Assembly (NCBI RefSeq): GCF_037176765.1
Contig: NC_090034.1
Location: 97,177,500 to 97,241,499, forward strand
Source of the DNA: Anolis sagrei
Taxonomy: Eukaryota > Chordata > Lepidosauria > Squamata > Anolidae
Length of the DNA: 64,000 bases
Reading direction: 5' to 3'
Shown here: one piece after another, positions 52,866-64,000 of the stretch
Layout of the letters: each line of letters begins with the position of its first letter
How positions within the stretch are numbered: the stretch's first letter is position 1
Program-made: the position numbers and the translations under genes
The notes under the pieces: generated by a model
Databases searched by the model: none
Told to the model about the DNA's origin: nothing
What the model saw: the letters and a program-made list of their open reading frames with translations, nothing else

Positions 52866-53222
52866 TTATTTATTTATTTATGACATTTATATGCCGCCCT
52901 TTTCACCCCAAAAGGGACTCAGAGCGGCTTACAAGATAAACATACATACATACAATATATTATATTTTTAGCATAGTGCAATATCAGTATTAAATATTAC
53001 TATATTGTACTATACCATTATATTGTAATATTATTAGTAAATTTACATGAAATATGATATATTATTAACATGGTACAATATCAGTATTAAATATTACTAT
53101 ATTGTACTGTACCATTATATTGTAATATTATTAGTAATATGGCATGTAATATAAACCTAAAAATATAATATCATGTTATTATTAATAGTATTATATTGCA
53201 TTACATTATAATATTATTATTG
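52866..53222. other. LINE/SINE tail (minus) and AT-rich repeats
   Basis: ATGCCGCCCTTTTCACCCCA and GGACTCAGAGCGGCTTACAA are a minus-strand tail. Beyond it is a duplicated AT-rich segment (ATATCAGTATTAAATATTAC occurs near 52,982 and again near 53,078). Confidence 0.55.
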
Positions 53223-53273
53223 TGGAAGCTGGAGTTCAAAACACCTGGAGGGTCAAAGTTTGTCCATGTCTGT
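53223..53273 (-). mobile_element. Half of a foldback MITE
   Basis: GGAGTTCAAAACACCTGGAG and TCAAAGTTTGTCCATGTCTG. Confidence 0.6.
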
Positions 53274-53324
53274 TCTATCGTCTACGCAGATTCTGTATGT
53301 GTATATGTACAGAATATAACCTGT

Positions 53325-53805
53325 TGTAGCACAGCAGGTTAACCGCCAGCTGTAGTAAATCTTGCCAACCAAAAGGTTGACAGTTCGAAGCTCAGGTCAG
53401 GGTGAGCTCCTGGCCTTTAGCCCAGCTTCTGCCTACCTAGCAGTTTCGAAAACAGCAATGTGAGTAGAGAAATAGGTACCGCTCAAGCGGGAAGGTATTA
53501 AGGTACCCATAAGGAAACGCCAGAAAAGTGTGGCAATTTGAACAAGGAGGAAGTTTACGAACAAAGCTCTTTGGCAAGGAAAGTAGAGCAACAGCATCCC
53601 GCCCCCCAGTGGCCAGAACTGAGCACAGCCTCCAAGATCCCGAAGATGGGGAAACCTATATATACCTCTATGTACAGTTGTTTGTCTTGTCAGTGTATAA
53701 CAGTATTGAATGTTTGTTGTTTATGTGTTCTCTGATTTGCCGGGTCCCTTTAGGGGTGAGAAGGGCAGAATATAAATACTGTAAATAAATACATAAATAA
53801 ATGTG
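53325..53805 (+). mobile_element. tRNA-derived SINE with LINE-type tail
   Basis: CACAGCAGGTTAACCGCCAG, AAGGTTGACAGTTCGAAGCT, GCTTCTGCCTACCTAGCAGT, GGTACCGCTCAAGCGGGAAG and the tail GAGAAGGGCAGAATATAAAT. Confidence 0.7.
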
Positions 53806-54008
53806 TATATATCTACATCATTGAATCATATACACTTCTATTATGATTTAGAAATATTAACACATCGGTTATCTTCAATCTTTTGAGTTTTAGAATTCAG
53901 AATATATTCATATATTATACTAAAAAATATGTTTTGCAAGCTCTGCCCTATATCTAGGAGAGACCATCCCCTGCCCAATTTAGCTGGGGACCTCTGAGAA
54001 ACTCCCAC

Positions 54009-54193
54009 CTGGCTTTCCTGTGCTTCAGGAGCTCCTGAATCCCATCATGGTCCCCAGGATCAGTTTGTTCCAAGGCGGCTTTCAGGAGCTGTGGCCCTTG
54101 CAGCCCAGGTGCAGGCGGCGGAGGAAGAGGGGGCGGAGGGGGCAGCACTGGGGGAGATGGCGGGGTCAGTGCACTCTCCAAAGCTTCGGACAT
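54009..54193 (-). CDS. ACTMAP: Actin maturation protease, exon 1 (start codon)
   Basis: Reads MSEALESALTPPSPPVLPPP, PPLPPPPAPG then LQGPQLLKAALEQTDPGDHD, GIQELLKHRKA. The Pro-rich run is a profilin-type ligand, as in mammalian ACTMAP, where it helps the enzyme meet profilin-bound actin. QLLK.A...........LLK.H matches the following helix. The ATG is the first in this frame and its context (GCATGTC) is modest. The donor GCCAG|GTGGGA leaves two bases for exon 2. At 303 residues the protein is shorter than human (about 350), mostly in the Pro-rich N-terminus. The 5' UTR is not resolved; an acceptor-like CCTCTGCAG lies about 50 bp upstream of the ATG. Confidence 0.9.
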
Positions 54194-54299
54194 GCTTTTC
54201 CTGGAGCATGGAGTGGCTCAGCAGCAAGTAATCAGATCCTGCAGAGGTCCAGGGGTGCTTTTTTCTGTAGGGCCTTTCCAGGAGTGGCCCCAGAGAGAC

Positions 54300-56410
54300 G
54301 ACAAAGCCAAAGCTCAAGTCTGGAGGCTGTCAAAGGTCAAAACCAGAGTTCCAATCTTGGAGCTGCAGGTTAAAGTCTCAAGGCGTCAGACCAAAGCTAG
54401 GGTTCAAGTCTGGAGGATACTAATCAGTGGTCGAAACCAGAGTTCAAAACTCAAGGTGTCAGATCAAAGGTGGAGTTCAAATCCAAAGGCTGCCAATCAA
54501 AGGTCCAAACTAGAGTTCCAATCTTGGAGTTGCAGATTAAAGGTCGAAACCAGAGTTCAAGGCTTAATGCGTCCGATCAAAGCCTGAATTCAAGTCCAGG
54601 GGCTGCCAATCAAAGGTCAAAGCCAAAGTTCAAGGCTCAGGGTGTCGGATCAAAGCTAGAGTTCAAATCTGGAGGCTGCCAATCAAAGGTCGAAACTAGA
54701 GTTCCAATCTTGGGACTGCAGATCAATGATTGAAACCAGAGTTCAAGGCTCAGGGTGTCAGATCCAAGCTAGAGTTCAAGTCCGGAAGCTGCCAATCAAA
54801 GGTCGAAACCAGAGTTCCAATCTTGGGGCTGCAGATTAATGGTCAAAACCAGAGTTCAAGACTCAAGGCGTCAGATCAAAGCTAGAGTTCATGTTCAGAG
54901 GCTCCCAAACAAAGGTCAAAACCAGAGTTCAAGGCTCAGGGTGTCAGATCCAAGCTAGAGTTCAAGTCCGGAAGCTGCCAATCAAAGGTCTAAACCAGAG
55001 TTCCAATCTCAGGGTTGCAGGTTAAACGTCGAAACCAAGGCTCAAGGCATCAGATCAAAGCTAGAGTTCAAGTGTGGAGGCTGCCAATCAAAGGTCCAAA
55101 CTGGAGTTCAAGACTCAGGATGTCAGATCAAAGCTAGAGTTCAAGTCTGGAGGCTGTCAGTCAAAGGTTCCAATCTTGGGGCTAGATTAAAGGTTGAAAC
55201 AAGAGTTCAAGGCTCAAGGCATCAGATCAAAGCCAGAGTTCGAGTTTGGAGGCTGCCAATCAAAGGTCAAAACTAGAGTTCAAGGCTCAGGGTGTCAGAT
55301 CAAAGCTAGAGTTCAATCTGGTGGCTGCCAATCAAAGGTCAAAACCAGAGTTCCAATCTTGGGGCTGTAGGTTAAAGGTCGAAACCAGAATACAAGGCTC
55401 AAGGCATCAGATCACAGCTAGAGTTCAAGTCTGGAGGCTGCCAATCAAAGGTTGAAACTAGAATTCAAAGGTCAAGGAGTCAGATCAAAGCTAGAGTTCA
55501 AGTTTGGGGGCTGCCAATCAAAAGTCAATACTAGAGTTCCAATCATGGGGCTGCAGATTAAAGGTCAAAACCAGAGTTCAAGGCTCAAGGCGTCAGATCA
55601 AAGCTAGAGTTCAAGTCCGAAGGCTGTCAATCAAAAGTCAAAACCAGACTTCAAAGCTCAAGGTGTCAGATCAAAGCCAGAGTTCAAGTCTGGAGGCTGC
55701 CAATCAAAGGTCAAAATCTGAGTTCCAAACTTGGGGCTGCAGGGTACCAGTTGAAATCAGAGTTCAAGGCTCAGGGTGTCAGATCCAAGCTAGAGTTTAA
55801 GTCCAGAAGCTGCCAATCAAAGGTCGAAACCAGAGTTCTAATCTTGGGGCTGCAGGTTAAAGGTCGAAATCAGAGTTCAAGGCTCAAGGCATCAGAGCAA
55901 AGCTAGAGTTCAAGTCCGAAGGTTGCCAGTCAAAGGTCGAAACCAGAGTTCAAATGGTGGGGCTGAAGGTCAAAGGTCGAAACCAGAGTCCAAGGCTCAG
56001 AGTATCAGATAAAAGCTAGAGTTCAAGTCTGGAGGCTGTCAATCAAAGGTCAAAACTAGAGTTCCAATCTTGGGGCTACAGATTAAAGGTCGAAACCAGA
56101 GTTCAAGGCTCAAGGCGTCAGATCAAAGCTAGAGTTCAAGTCCGGAGGCTTCAAATCAAAGGTCAAAACCAGAGTTCTGGTCTCGGGCTCCAGGCCACAG
56201 GTCAAAATTAGATCCCAGGGCTCAAGAGTGCAGGTCAAAGTCTTGGTGCTGCAGGTTTAATCCAAGGCTCAGGACTGAAGCCTCAAAACTTCAGGTCAAA
56301 GCTAGATTTCCAGTCTTGGGGTTGCAGGTCAAAGCTAGAATTCAAGCCTCCAGGTTAAAAGTCAAGGCTAGAACTCAAAACTCAAAAGTTTGAGGTCTGG
56401 ATGCAGCCAA
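54300..56410 (+). repeat. Higher-order minisatellite (about 113 bp = 3 x 37-38 bp)
   Basis: The array mixes three related 37-38-bp monomers: AGCTAGAGTTCAAGTCTGGA then GGCTGCCAATCAAAGGTC; ACCAGAGTTCCAATCTTGGG then GCTGCAGATTAAAGGTC; and ACCAGAGTTCAAGGCTCAAG then GCGTCAGATCAA. Their usual order gives a roughly 113-bp unit with about 15-18 units. Edges are more diverged. It lies between the divergent starts of ACTMAP and SNRPA. Frames of 60-130 codons inside it are by-products. Confidence 0.92.
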
Positions 56411-56574
56411 CCAAAGGTCAACAGACTTCCAGTCTTGGGACTGCTGCTCACTCCTCCATGCATTGCCTCTACTAGGCAAAGGTACCACTCCTCCTTTCTG
56501 CGCAGGCGCGTTATCTTCCAGAGCCGGCTTGACCAAATACAGGCTTGATTGGTACCCTTCTTCGGACTTGAAAA

Positions 56575-56825
56575 AGCTGTCCAATCCGGACAGCTGAAGA
56601 AGCAATCCTACGTGATGATTGGCCAGCGTTGGTACGGAATGGCGGGAAAAACGACACTTCAATCTCTCATTGGAAGAGAGAGGGATTTCATTGGTTCGCT
56701 GGTCGGCCAATGGGCGCGCGCGTCGGGCAGACGGGAAGGCTGTGTCGTGATTGGTGAGATTGGAGTGAGGGGCGTGGCTTCCTCAACCGGCGCGGTTTGT
56801 GGAGAGCGCAGTCGCCCGGGAGATG
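56575..56825 (+). promoter_or_regulatory. SNRPA: SNRPA promoter with six CCAAT boxes
   Basis: CCAAT or its complement ATTGG occurs at 56,581, 56,618, 56,669, 56,690, 56,707 and 56,750. An E2F-like GGCGGGAAAA lies at 56,641-56,650 and a GC/KLF-like GGGGCGTGGC near 56,769. The region is CpG-rich and has no TATA box. It sits directly upstream of a non-coding first exon, as expected for a housekeeping splicing-factor gene. NF-Y binding is inferred from the motif. The array may also serve ACTMAP on the other strand. Confidence 0.75.
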
Positions 56826-56951
56826 CGGCCTGAGTAGAATCCGTCAGGAATCAACCTCGAGGCGGATCATCCGGGAGAGAATCGTGGCAGAATCGGAAGT
56901 CAGGGATCTCTACTTAATTTTGGCACTGCGATCTTTGTTGGGAACCACGAG
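56826..56951 (+). other. SNRPA: SNRPA non-coding exon 1 (5' end approximate)
   Basis: GTCAGGAATCAACCTCGAGG through GTTGGGAACCACGAG, then the strong donor GTAAGTACC at 56,952. No ATG-led frame continues across it. The next acceptor with SNRPA sequence is at 59,706. The transcription start is a guess from the CCAAT cluster. Confidence 0.65.
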
Positions 56952-57420
56952 GTAAGTACCGATAATGGGCAGAAGAAAGGCACACCCACTAGGAAAGGGC
57001 GGTACATCCGGGTCTTTCTTCTCCCTGGGCCTTCCAATATCCGGGCATTTAGTCCTCCATATTAGTGGTTTGGGGGGCGTGGCTTAGGGCAGAACTCAGC
57101 TATAGCATGTAGACTTTGGACAACTTCCTTGGACTGCAATTTCCATAATTCCCAATTTGCAATTTGCACCACTTTTTTTCAGAGTTTATGTTCCCCAAAG
57201 TAACTTTCCCAGACTTTAAAAGGGGAGAGGCAACAGCAACATATTTCTTATTGTGCTTCCTCTTGGAATTATGATCCACAAGATAATTTCAGGGGTGCAT
57301 CTACACTGCTGAATTAATGCATTTTCACACCATTTCCAACTACCAGGGCCCCATGCTATATATGTAATATATGTTATATATTGCATGTAATATTACTACT
57401 AATACTACAGTATAGTAATG
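56952..57420. other. SNRPA intron 1, proximal part
   Basis: Mostly unique, CpG-moderate for the first 150 bp. A MITE-like piece (GCATCTACACTGCTGAATTA) is at about 57,297. Confidence 0.4.
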
Positions 57421-57424
57421 TATA

Positions 57425-58130
57425 ATAATTATTATTATTATTAAACTTTATTTGTACCCCGCTAGCATCTCCCAGAGGATTCGATGTGGCTTACAACAGG
57501 CCGAGGCCACAACAATACAACATAACAATACAATCAAGCAAATCAACAATTAAAACAAATTAAAGCAAAAATAAACAACAAGCACAGTACATTAAAACAC
57601 AGTAAAACTGGGCCGGGCCAAAAGGTGGGTACAAGGATTAAAAGTGCTGATTTGACAGGAGGGTGTATAAAGGGTTTCTAGGGCAAGTGCGATGTGCAGT
57701 GTGCAGAAATCATTGGTTCTGGTGAAGTGCTTGTGGGACTCGGTAGTGGAGATTTCCTAATCTGGGAAGGCGCATCGGAAAAGCCAGGTTTTTAAGTTCT
57801 TTCTGAAGATAGCCAATGAAGGGGTCTGTCTAAGGTCTAATATTGTGTTATGCTAATAATATAATATATTATGGATACATATATTGGTAATAAAATTATT
57901 TATTTTATTTGTTTATCGTGTCAGGGGCAGACCAAACAGTTGCAATGCATTTTTAACAAACAAAACACAAAGTTGCAAGCTTGGTAATTGAATAAATGTC
58001 CTTTGACCAGGATCTGGCCACTTGGGGTGCCTCTGGTGTTGCCGCAAGAAGGTCCTCCATTGTGTGTGTTGCAGGGCTCAGGGTGCATTGCAGCAGGTGG
58101 TCTGTAGTTTGTATAATGTAATACAATAAA
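57425..58130 (-). mobile_element. LINE/SINE tail fragments
   Basis: AAACTTTATTTGTACCCCGC and GATGTGGCTTACAACAGGCC at 57,440-57,510 are a minus-strand tail. A second fragment begins TTTATTTGTTTATCGTGTCA at 57,905. The LINE clade is not identified. Confidence 0.4.
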
Positions 58131-58254
58131 ATGCTGATAATAATAATACAATATAATAATCTTAATTATATATTATAATAGCTTGGGAATCCGGCGTGCC
58201 AGGGTTATTTAAGAAAGGCATTGTGCACCAAGGTTGGTTTTTATCAGTTGTTTA

Positions 58255-59220
58255 TGTGGCTCGCAGTGCTCCCAGGAAGTTAGTGAAGGTACTGCGATCC
58301 CCATCCATGGTCCATTGTCCTCCAAACAGCACCAGGATGTAGAGTGGGTCATGGGGGCTCTGTGTGCCAAGTTTGGCCTTGATCAGTCATTGGATGAGGT
58401 TCACAGTGGTCTCGGGAAGTGAGTGAAGGTACTTCAAGTCCCATCATCCGTGGTCCATCCTCCTCCAAACAGCAGTAGGATGTAGAATGGGTCATGGGGG
58501 CTGTGTGTGCCAAGTTTGGTCTTTATCTGTCTATGTTGGGGGCCACAGTAGTCTGTGGGAACAAAAGGGTGGGAAAGTACTACAAATCCCATCATCCATT
58601 GTCCGTCCTCCCCCAACCCTTACTAGGACGTAAAGAGGGTCATGGGGGTTGTGTGTGCCAAGTTTGGTCTTGATTGGTCATTGAATGAGGGTTGCAGCAG
58701 TCTCGGGAAATGAGTGGAGGTACTTCAAGTCCCATCATCCATGGTCCACCCTCCTCCAAACTGCAGTGGGATGTAGAGTGGGTCATGGGGGCTCTGTGTG
58801 CCAAGTTTGGCCTTGATCAGTCATTGGATGAGGTTCACAGTGGTCTCGGGAAATGAGTGGAGGTACTTCAAGTCCCATCATCCATGGTCCACCCTCCTCC
58901 AAACTGCAGTGGGATGTAGAGTGGGTTATGGGGGCTCTGTGTGCCAAGTTTGGTCTTTATCGGTCTTTGCTGGGGGCCACAGTGGTCTGTGGGAACCGAT
59001 GGGTTTGAAAGTACTACAAATCCCATCATCCTTTGTCCGTCCTCCTCCAAACCCCACCAGGACGTAAAGGGGGTCATGGGGGTCATGTGTGCCAAGTTCG
59101 GTCCAGATCCGTCACCTGTGCTGGTCACAGTGACCTGTGAAAGTGGCAGCCAATGAGAAAGCTGCCACATACACCGTCCTCCCTCCGCATACAAACACTG
59201 ACTTTTATTATATACATAGA
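58255..59220 (-). mobile_element. Helitron-like element with a 145-bp tandem array
   Basis: GTGTGCCAAGTTTGG recurs near 58,361, 58,506, 58,655, 58,796, 58,939 and 59,088 (steps of 141-149 bp), with AAGTCCCATCATCCATGGTC and GTGGGTCATGGGGGCTCTGT in each unit. The right end ACTTTTATTATATACATAGA is, on the minus strand, a TC-starting terminus like the other Helitron-like copies. The left end is unresolved. Confidence 0.5.
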
Positions 59221-59369
59221 TAGATGTATTATTAATAATATTACAGTATAGTGGTATGGTACAATATAGTAATGTATAATGCTAATATTGTGTTATGCAA
59301 CATATAATATTGGTAATAATATTATAATGTAATACAATAAAATGCTAATAATACAATACAATAATATTA

Positions 59370-59525
59370 ATGATGGTTGTGAGGTCAGTTGGAAGTCAGT
59401 TAGAAGCCAATTTCAGCGGAAAGGAGGAAACCATGAAAATGAACAAAACCTGGCTACCAGTATTTTAAAAAACTCTAAAATCAGGGCAGTAAATAAATAG
59501 CAACACTCAAAAAGCAGGGGGACTT
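59370..59525 (+). mobile_element. Penelope-like fragment
   Basis: TTTCAGCGGAAAGGAGGAAA and CCATGAAAATGAACAAAACC, the segment downstream of the endonuclease. Confidence 0.65.
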
Positions 59526-59644
59526 AAGCAAAAGACGTTAAATATTAAATAACCCCAAAAAATAAAATAATGTGTAAACACTAAAGTAATCTGGGAATTT
59601 GCTATTGCAACACATCCAGTGAAGTGGTATAAAACCAGTATTAA

Positions 59645-59875
<231 letters not shown>

Positions 59876-60264
59876 TGAGAAAAAGGGGTAGGATTGGGTT
59901 GCTTTTTGTTTCCATTGTGAACATCTGATCTTTTGTACATGTCTCTTAGAATCATATAACATTTAGGTCAGGTCCTTAAAACCTTTAAACTGCATTTTAA
60001 AAACATGTTTTGTGTTTAATCTTTGTTCTGGTGTATTTTAATATATGTATTTTGTAGAAATGCGTATTAATATGTGTATTTAATATGTTTATTTTTAATG
60101 AAATAATAATAATTATTATTATTATTTCCAAAGTTGCACACATTCTAATATAACTATTGGTATATAAAACCATCAATAAATTAGTTATTTTGCACTTTCT
60201 AATAATTGTAATGCATATGTATCTTATTTGAACAAAAACATCCTGACCAAGATAGTCTTATAAC

Positions 60265-60478
60265 AATTTGGCCTCGGAATCACTGGGTTGTTGTAGGTTT
60301 TTCCGGGTTATATGGCCATGTTCTAGAGGCATTCTCTCCTGACGTTTCACCTGCATCTATAGCAAGCATCCTCAGAGGTAGTGAGGATGCGTCACTACCT
60401 CTGAGGATGCTTGCCATAGATGCAGGTGAAACGTCAGGAGAGAATGCCTCTAGAACATGGCCATATAGCCCAATTTTT
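60265..60478. mobile_element. Penelope-like terminal repeat, palindromic
   Basis: GTTATATGGCCATGTTCTAG to CTAGAACATGGCCATATAGC, turning near 60,387 (GGTAGTGAGGATGCGTCACTACC-like centre). In SNRPA intron 2. Confidence 0.88.
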
Positions 60479-60799
60479 TTTAATTAAAGTATTCTAACGT
60501 GACCTAATTTTACAATATTTATCATAATCTAGCTCTTCTTTCTGACAGTGCCTTTCCAATCACTCAAAACTATTATAAACCAGTCTTTAAATGTTCTATC
60601 TATATATCCTGCAAAAGGCTTCCAGTTATTTTGAACACATTGTATTGTTTCATTTCTAAGAAGACAAGGTAGTTTATCAAATTCTGCCATATTTAGCAGT
60701 TTGGTCAACCATTTGTTTACACGTGGAATAAGTATTTATATAATGTTTATGATGATCTTATATAAATACTTATTCCACCTGTATAATGTTTATGATGAT

Positions 60800-61100
60800 T
60801 GGGGCCCCCTGGTGAAGCAGTGAGTTAAACCGCTGAGCTACTGAACTTGCTGACCGAAACGATCGAATCTGGGGAGCAGGGTGAGCTCCCGCTGTTGGGC
60901 TCAGCTTCTGCCAACCTAGCAGTTTCAAAATGTGAGTAGTTCATTAGATATTGTTACGGTGGAAAGGTAATGGCACTCCATGCACTTGGAATTGTCTACG
61001 GAGAACGCTGGCTCTTCAGCTTAGAAATGGAGATGAGCACCAACCCCCAGAGTCGGATTTGACTGGGCTTAATGTCAGGGGAAACCTTAGCTTTACTTAT
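60800..61100 (+). mobile_element. tRNA-derived SINE, near full length
   Basis: GGGGCCCCCTGGTGAAGCAG, GAACTTGCTGACCGAAACGA, TTCTGCCAACCTAGCAGTTT and the tail AGGGGAAACCTTAGCTTTAC. Confidence 0.85.
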
Positions 61101-61165
61101 GATTATTATGTCATGAGGAAAATTGAGTAAGAAATATATCAATCAATTTTATTTACTGCTTAGAC

Positions 61166-61522
61166 CAGGGGTCCTCAAACTAAGGCCCGGGGGCCAGATG
61201 CGGCCCTCCAAGGTCATTTACCCGGCCCTCGTTCAGGATCAACCTAAGTCTGAAACTACTTGAAAGCACACAACAACAACAACAGTGTCATCAGTCATAA
61301 GCAGGCCCACACTTCCCATTGAAATACTAATAAGTTTACATTTGCTAAATTGTTCTTCATTTTAATTATTGTATTGTTTTTAAGTGGATTTTGCACTACA
61401 AATAAGATATGTGCAGTGTGCAGAGGAATTCATTCATGTTTTTTTCCAAATTATAATCCAGCCCTCCAACAGTTTGAGGGACTGTGACCAGGCCCTCTGT
61501 TTAAAAAGTTTGAGGACCCCTG
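61166..61522 (+). mobile_element. Complete non-autonomous hAT element (CTCAAACT family)
   Basis: CAGGGGTCCTCAAACTAAGG and GTTTGAGGACCCCTG are inverted ends, flanked by GCTTAGAC at 61,158-61,165 and 61,523-61,530. Interior GCGGCCCTCCAAGGTCATTT. Confidence 0.92.
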
Positions 61523-61649
61523 GCTTAGACCATGGATCTTTCACATACACAACAAACAAATATAAACCCAATTATTATAAAATATCAAACAAACAACATT
61601 AAAAATGCTACATAAAATAGCTCTTGCATAGTTAGAAGTAAAATTCAGT

Positions 61650-61927
61650 AGAATCATAGAATCAAAGAGTTGGAAGAGACCTCATGGGCCATCCAGCCTC
61701 TGTTTAAAAGCTTCCAAAGAAGGAGCCTCCACCACACTCCAAGGCAGAGAGTTCCACTGCTGAACGGCTCTCACAGTCAGGAAGTTCTTCTTCATGTTCA
61801 GATGGAATCTCCTTTCTAGTAGTTTGAAGCCATTGTTTCGTGTCCTAGTCTCCAGGGAAGCAGAAAACAAGCTTGCTCCCTCCTCCCTATGACTTCCACC
61901 TGTATAATCACTTAAATACTTAAACAT
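61650..61927 (-). mobile_element. CR1 LINE 3' fragment
   Basis: The minus frame 61,682-61,927 reads NNGFKLLERRFHLNMKKNFL and VQQWNSLPWSVVEAPSLEAF; AGAATCATAGAATCAAAGAG is the 3' tail. Confidence 0.85.
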
Positions 61928-61944
61928 AGGAAATATAATAATAA

Positions 61945-62504
<560 letters not shown>

Positions 62505-62769
62505 GTGAGTGTTTGCCCAGTACATACACTGCCTGACTCCAATGTGAAGGGTTCGGGAGAAAAGCATCAACATCTGTATTATTTTAATATTATAATTATA
62601 TAGTAATGTACTATAATATTCAGGGAAGACAGGTAGCAAATAATAATAATGATAATAATATATTTTAATCTGAAAGTTTATGTGTGTTTTTTCCTATTAC
62701 TTGAAGATTTCTAAAAATTGTATATCTTTACTTGTCCAGAAACTCTATTTTTACAAAGTACCTCTAAAC

Positions 62770-63737
62770 CAGTGTTTTTCAACCTTCTTAAAGCTGCAAC
62801 CCCTTAATACCGTCCCTCATGCAGTTGTGACCCTCAACCATAAAATTACTTTTTGTTGGTACTTCATAACTCATTTTGCTACTCTTATGAATCATAATGT
62901 AAATATCTGATATGCAGGATGTATTTTCATTCACTGGACTAAATTTGGCACAAATACCCGATACGCCCAAATTTGAATACCGGTGGAATTGGGGGGATTG
63001 ATTTTGTCATTTGGGAGTTGTAGTTGCTGGGATTTATAGTTTAGCTACAATCAAAGAGCATTCTGAACTGCAACAACAATGGAATTGAACCAAACTTGGC
63101 ATTCAGAACTCCCATGACCAACAGAAAATACTGGAAGGATTTGGTGGGCATTGACCTTGAGTTTGGGAGTTGTAGTTCACCTATATCCAGAGAGCACTGT
63201 GGAGTCAGACAACGATAGATCTGGACCAAACTTGGCACAAATACTCAATATGCCCAAATGTGAATACTGGTGGAGTTTGGGGAAAATAGACCTTAACATT
63301 TGGAAGTTGTTGCTGGGATTTATAGTTCACCTACAATTAAAGGGTATTCTGAACCCCACCAATGATAGAATTGGGCCAAACTTCCCACGCAGAATGCCCA
63401 TGCCTTGAAGAGACTCATTGTAGTGAGCCTCCCTCCAGCCTTGTATGCTCTCCCGCACATGTGCATCACGCTGCCATGCTCCAAGCACAGTTGCTCTCCA
63501 CTTGGAGTCTCAGAAACAGCCTTCCCCTTGGCTGAGAAGCTGGCCAATAACAGCGGAGGTGGGCTTTTGGTGGGAGGACTCACTGTCTGTTTCCAAAAAG
63601 GAAGAGAAGGACAGGCAGAGAAATCTTCAGCCTTCTCTGCCAAAGGGATTCATATGTTTTCTGATGGTCTTTGGCGACCACTCTGAAACTCCCTCACGAC
63701 CCTCAGTGGTCCCGATCCAGATTGAGAATCGTTGCTG
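62770..63737 (-). mobile_element. hAT-like element (17,325 family), reverse orientation
   Basis: CAGTGTTTTTCAACCTTCTT at the left and GATTGAGAATCGTTGCTG at the right. The interior has the module in minus sense (GAGTTGTAGTTGCTGGGATT, CCAAACTTGGCATTCAGAAC) and a roughly 250-bp part near 63,410-63,690 with no module. Target duplication not clear. In SNRPA intron 4. Confidence 0.7.
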
Positions 63738-63918
63738 TAAACACTGATCATAATTTGGTTGGGTTTGTTCCTTTTCTTCCTTTGAGCTCAACTCTTCTTT
63801 TTGCAAATGGGTTGTTGGAGCTCTCCATTGCACAGGTTGACCGGTGGAAGTTTGGGGTGGCTGTTTTTTTGTCCTGGGTCAACATTTGACACCGTGTATG
63901 CCTTTTCTTTCTGTCCAG

Positions 63919-64000
63919 GGCATGCCCCCCATGAACCAAGGCCCGCGCATGATGCACCACATGCCAGGTCAGCCCCCCTACATGCCTCCTCCGGGGATGA
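63919..64000 (+). CDS. SNRPA: U1 snRNP protein A, exon 5, cut by window end
   Basis: Reads [20 protein letters not shown] then YMPPPGM and continues past the edge. This Pro/Met-rich linker lies between the two RRMs; human has [27 protein letters not shown] at the same place. Acceptor TGTCCAG, phase 0. The second RRM is outside the window. Confidence 0.95.

Noticed and set aside
54192-55800. Several 70-130-codon frames with repeated KVSDQ/AANQR-like peptides
   Set aside because: They fall wholly inside the 113-bp minisatellite upstream of ACTMAP and shift frame from unit to unit.

Overview
The window is vertebrate nuclear DNA, most likely from a squamate reptile and probably an iguanian lizard. 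Three unrelated host genes are cut into small GT..AG exons and lie in a sea of repeats typical of lizards: CR1, L2-like and R4-like LINEs, two tRNA-derived SINE families, Penelope-like elements, hAT and mariner transposons, Helitron-like elements and foldback MITEs. The species call is inference. The gene calls rest on exon translations that match known families and on reading phases that fit at every junction.

Gene layout: ITPKC (+) has kinase-domain exons 2-7 between 23,534 and 31,048; its usual long first coding exon is not seen here. ACTMAP (C19orf54 in mammals) is on the minus strand, with six coding exons from 54,193 down to 41,522 that join into a complete 303-residue frame. SNRPA (U1A protein) is on the plus strand: a promoter with six CCAAT boxes and a non-coding first exon near 56.6-56.95 kb, coding exons from 59,735, and a fifth exon cut by the window end. 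Gene order and orientation (ITPKC >, < ACTMAP, SNRPA >) match what I recall of mammalian chromosome 19q13.2. The genes do not form one pathway: ITPKC phosphorylates Ins(1,4,5)P3, ACTMAP matures actin N-termini and U1A belongs to the spliceosomal U1 snRNP.

0-23.5 kb is upstream of, or within intron 1 of, ITPKC. It is mostly repeats, but at 11.2-11.4 kb there is a TATA-like promoter and an open exon ending in a strong donor whose phase fits ITPKC exon 2. The end of that exon is repeated four times in tandem. 31-41.5 kb, between the convergent 3' ends of ITPKC and ACTMAP, is dominated by five copies of one unclassified (LTR-like) repeat whose internal short repeats have swollen into minisatellites. 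54.3-56.4 kb, between the divergent starts of ACTMAP and SNRPA, is a higher-order minisatellite.

I found no prokaryote-like operon, CRISPR array, toxin or defence system. The points most worth a second look are the possible alternative ITPKC promoter with its tandem donor array, a sequence module shared by hAT and Helitron-like elements, a hAT element with a CpG-rich core, the inverted-repeat Penelope-like elements, the minisatellite in the ACTMAP/SNRPA promoter interval, and a His at U1A position 47.
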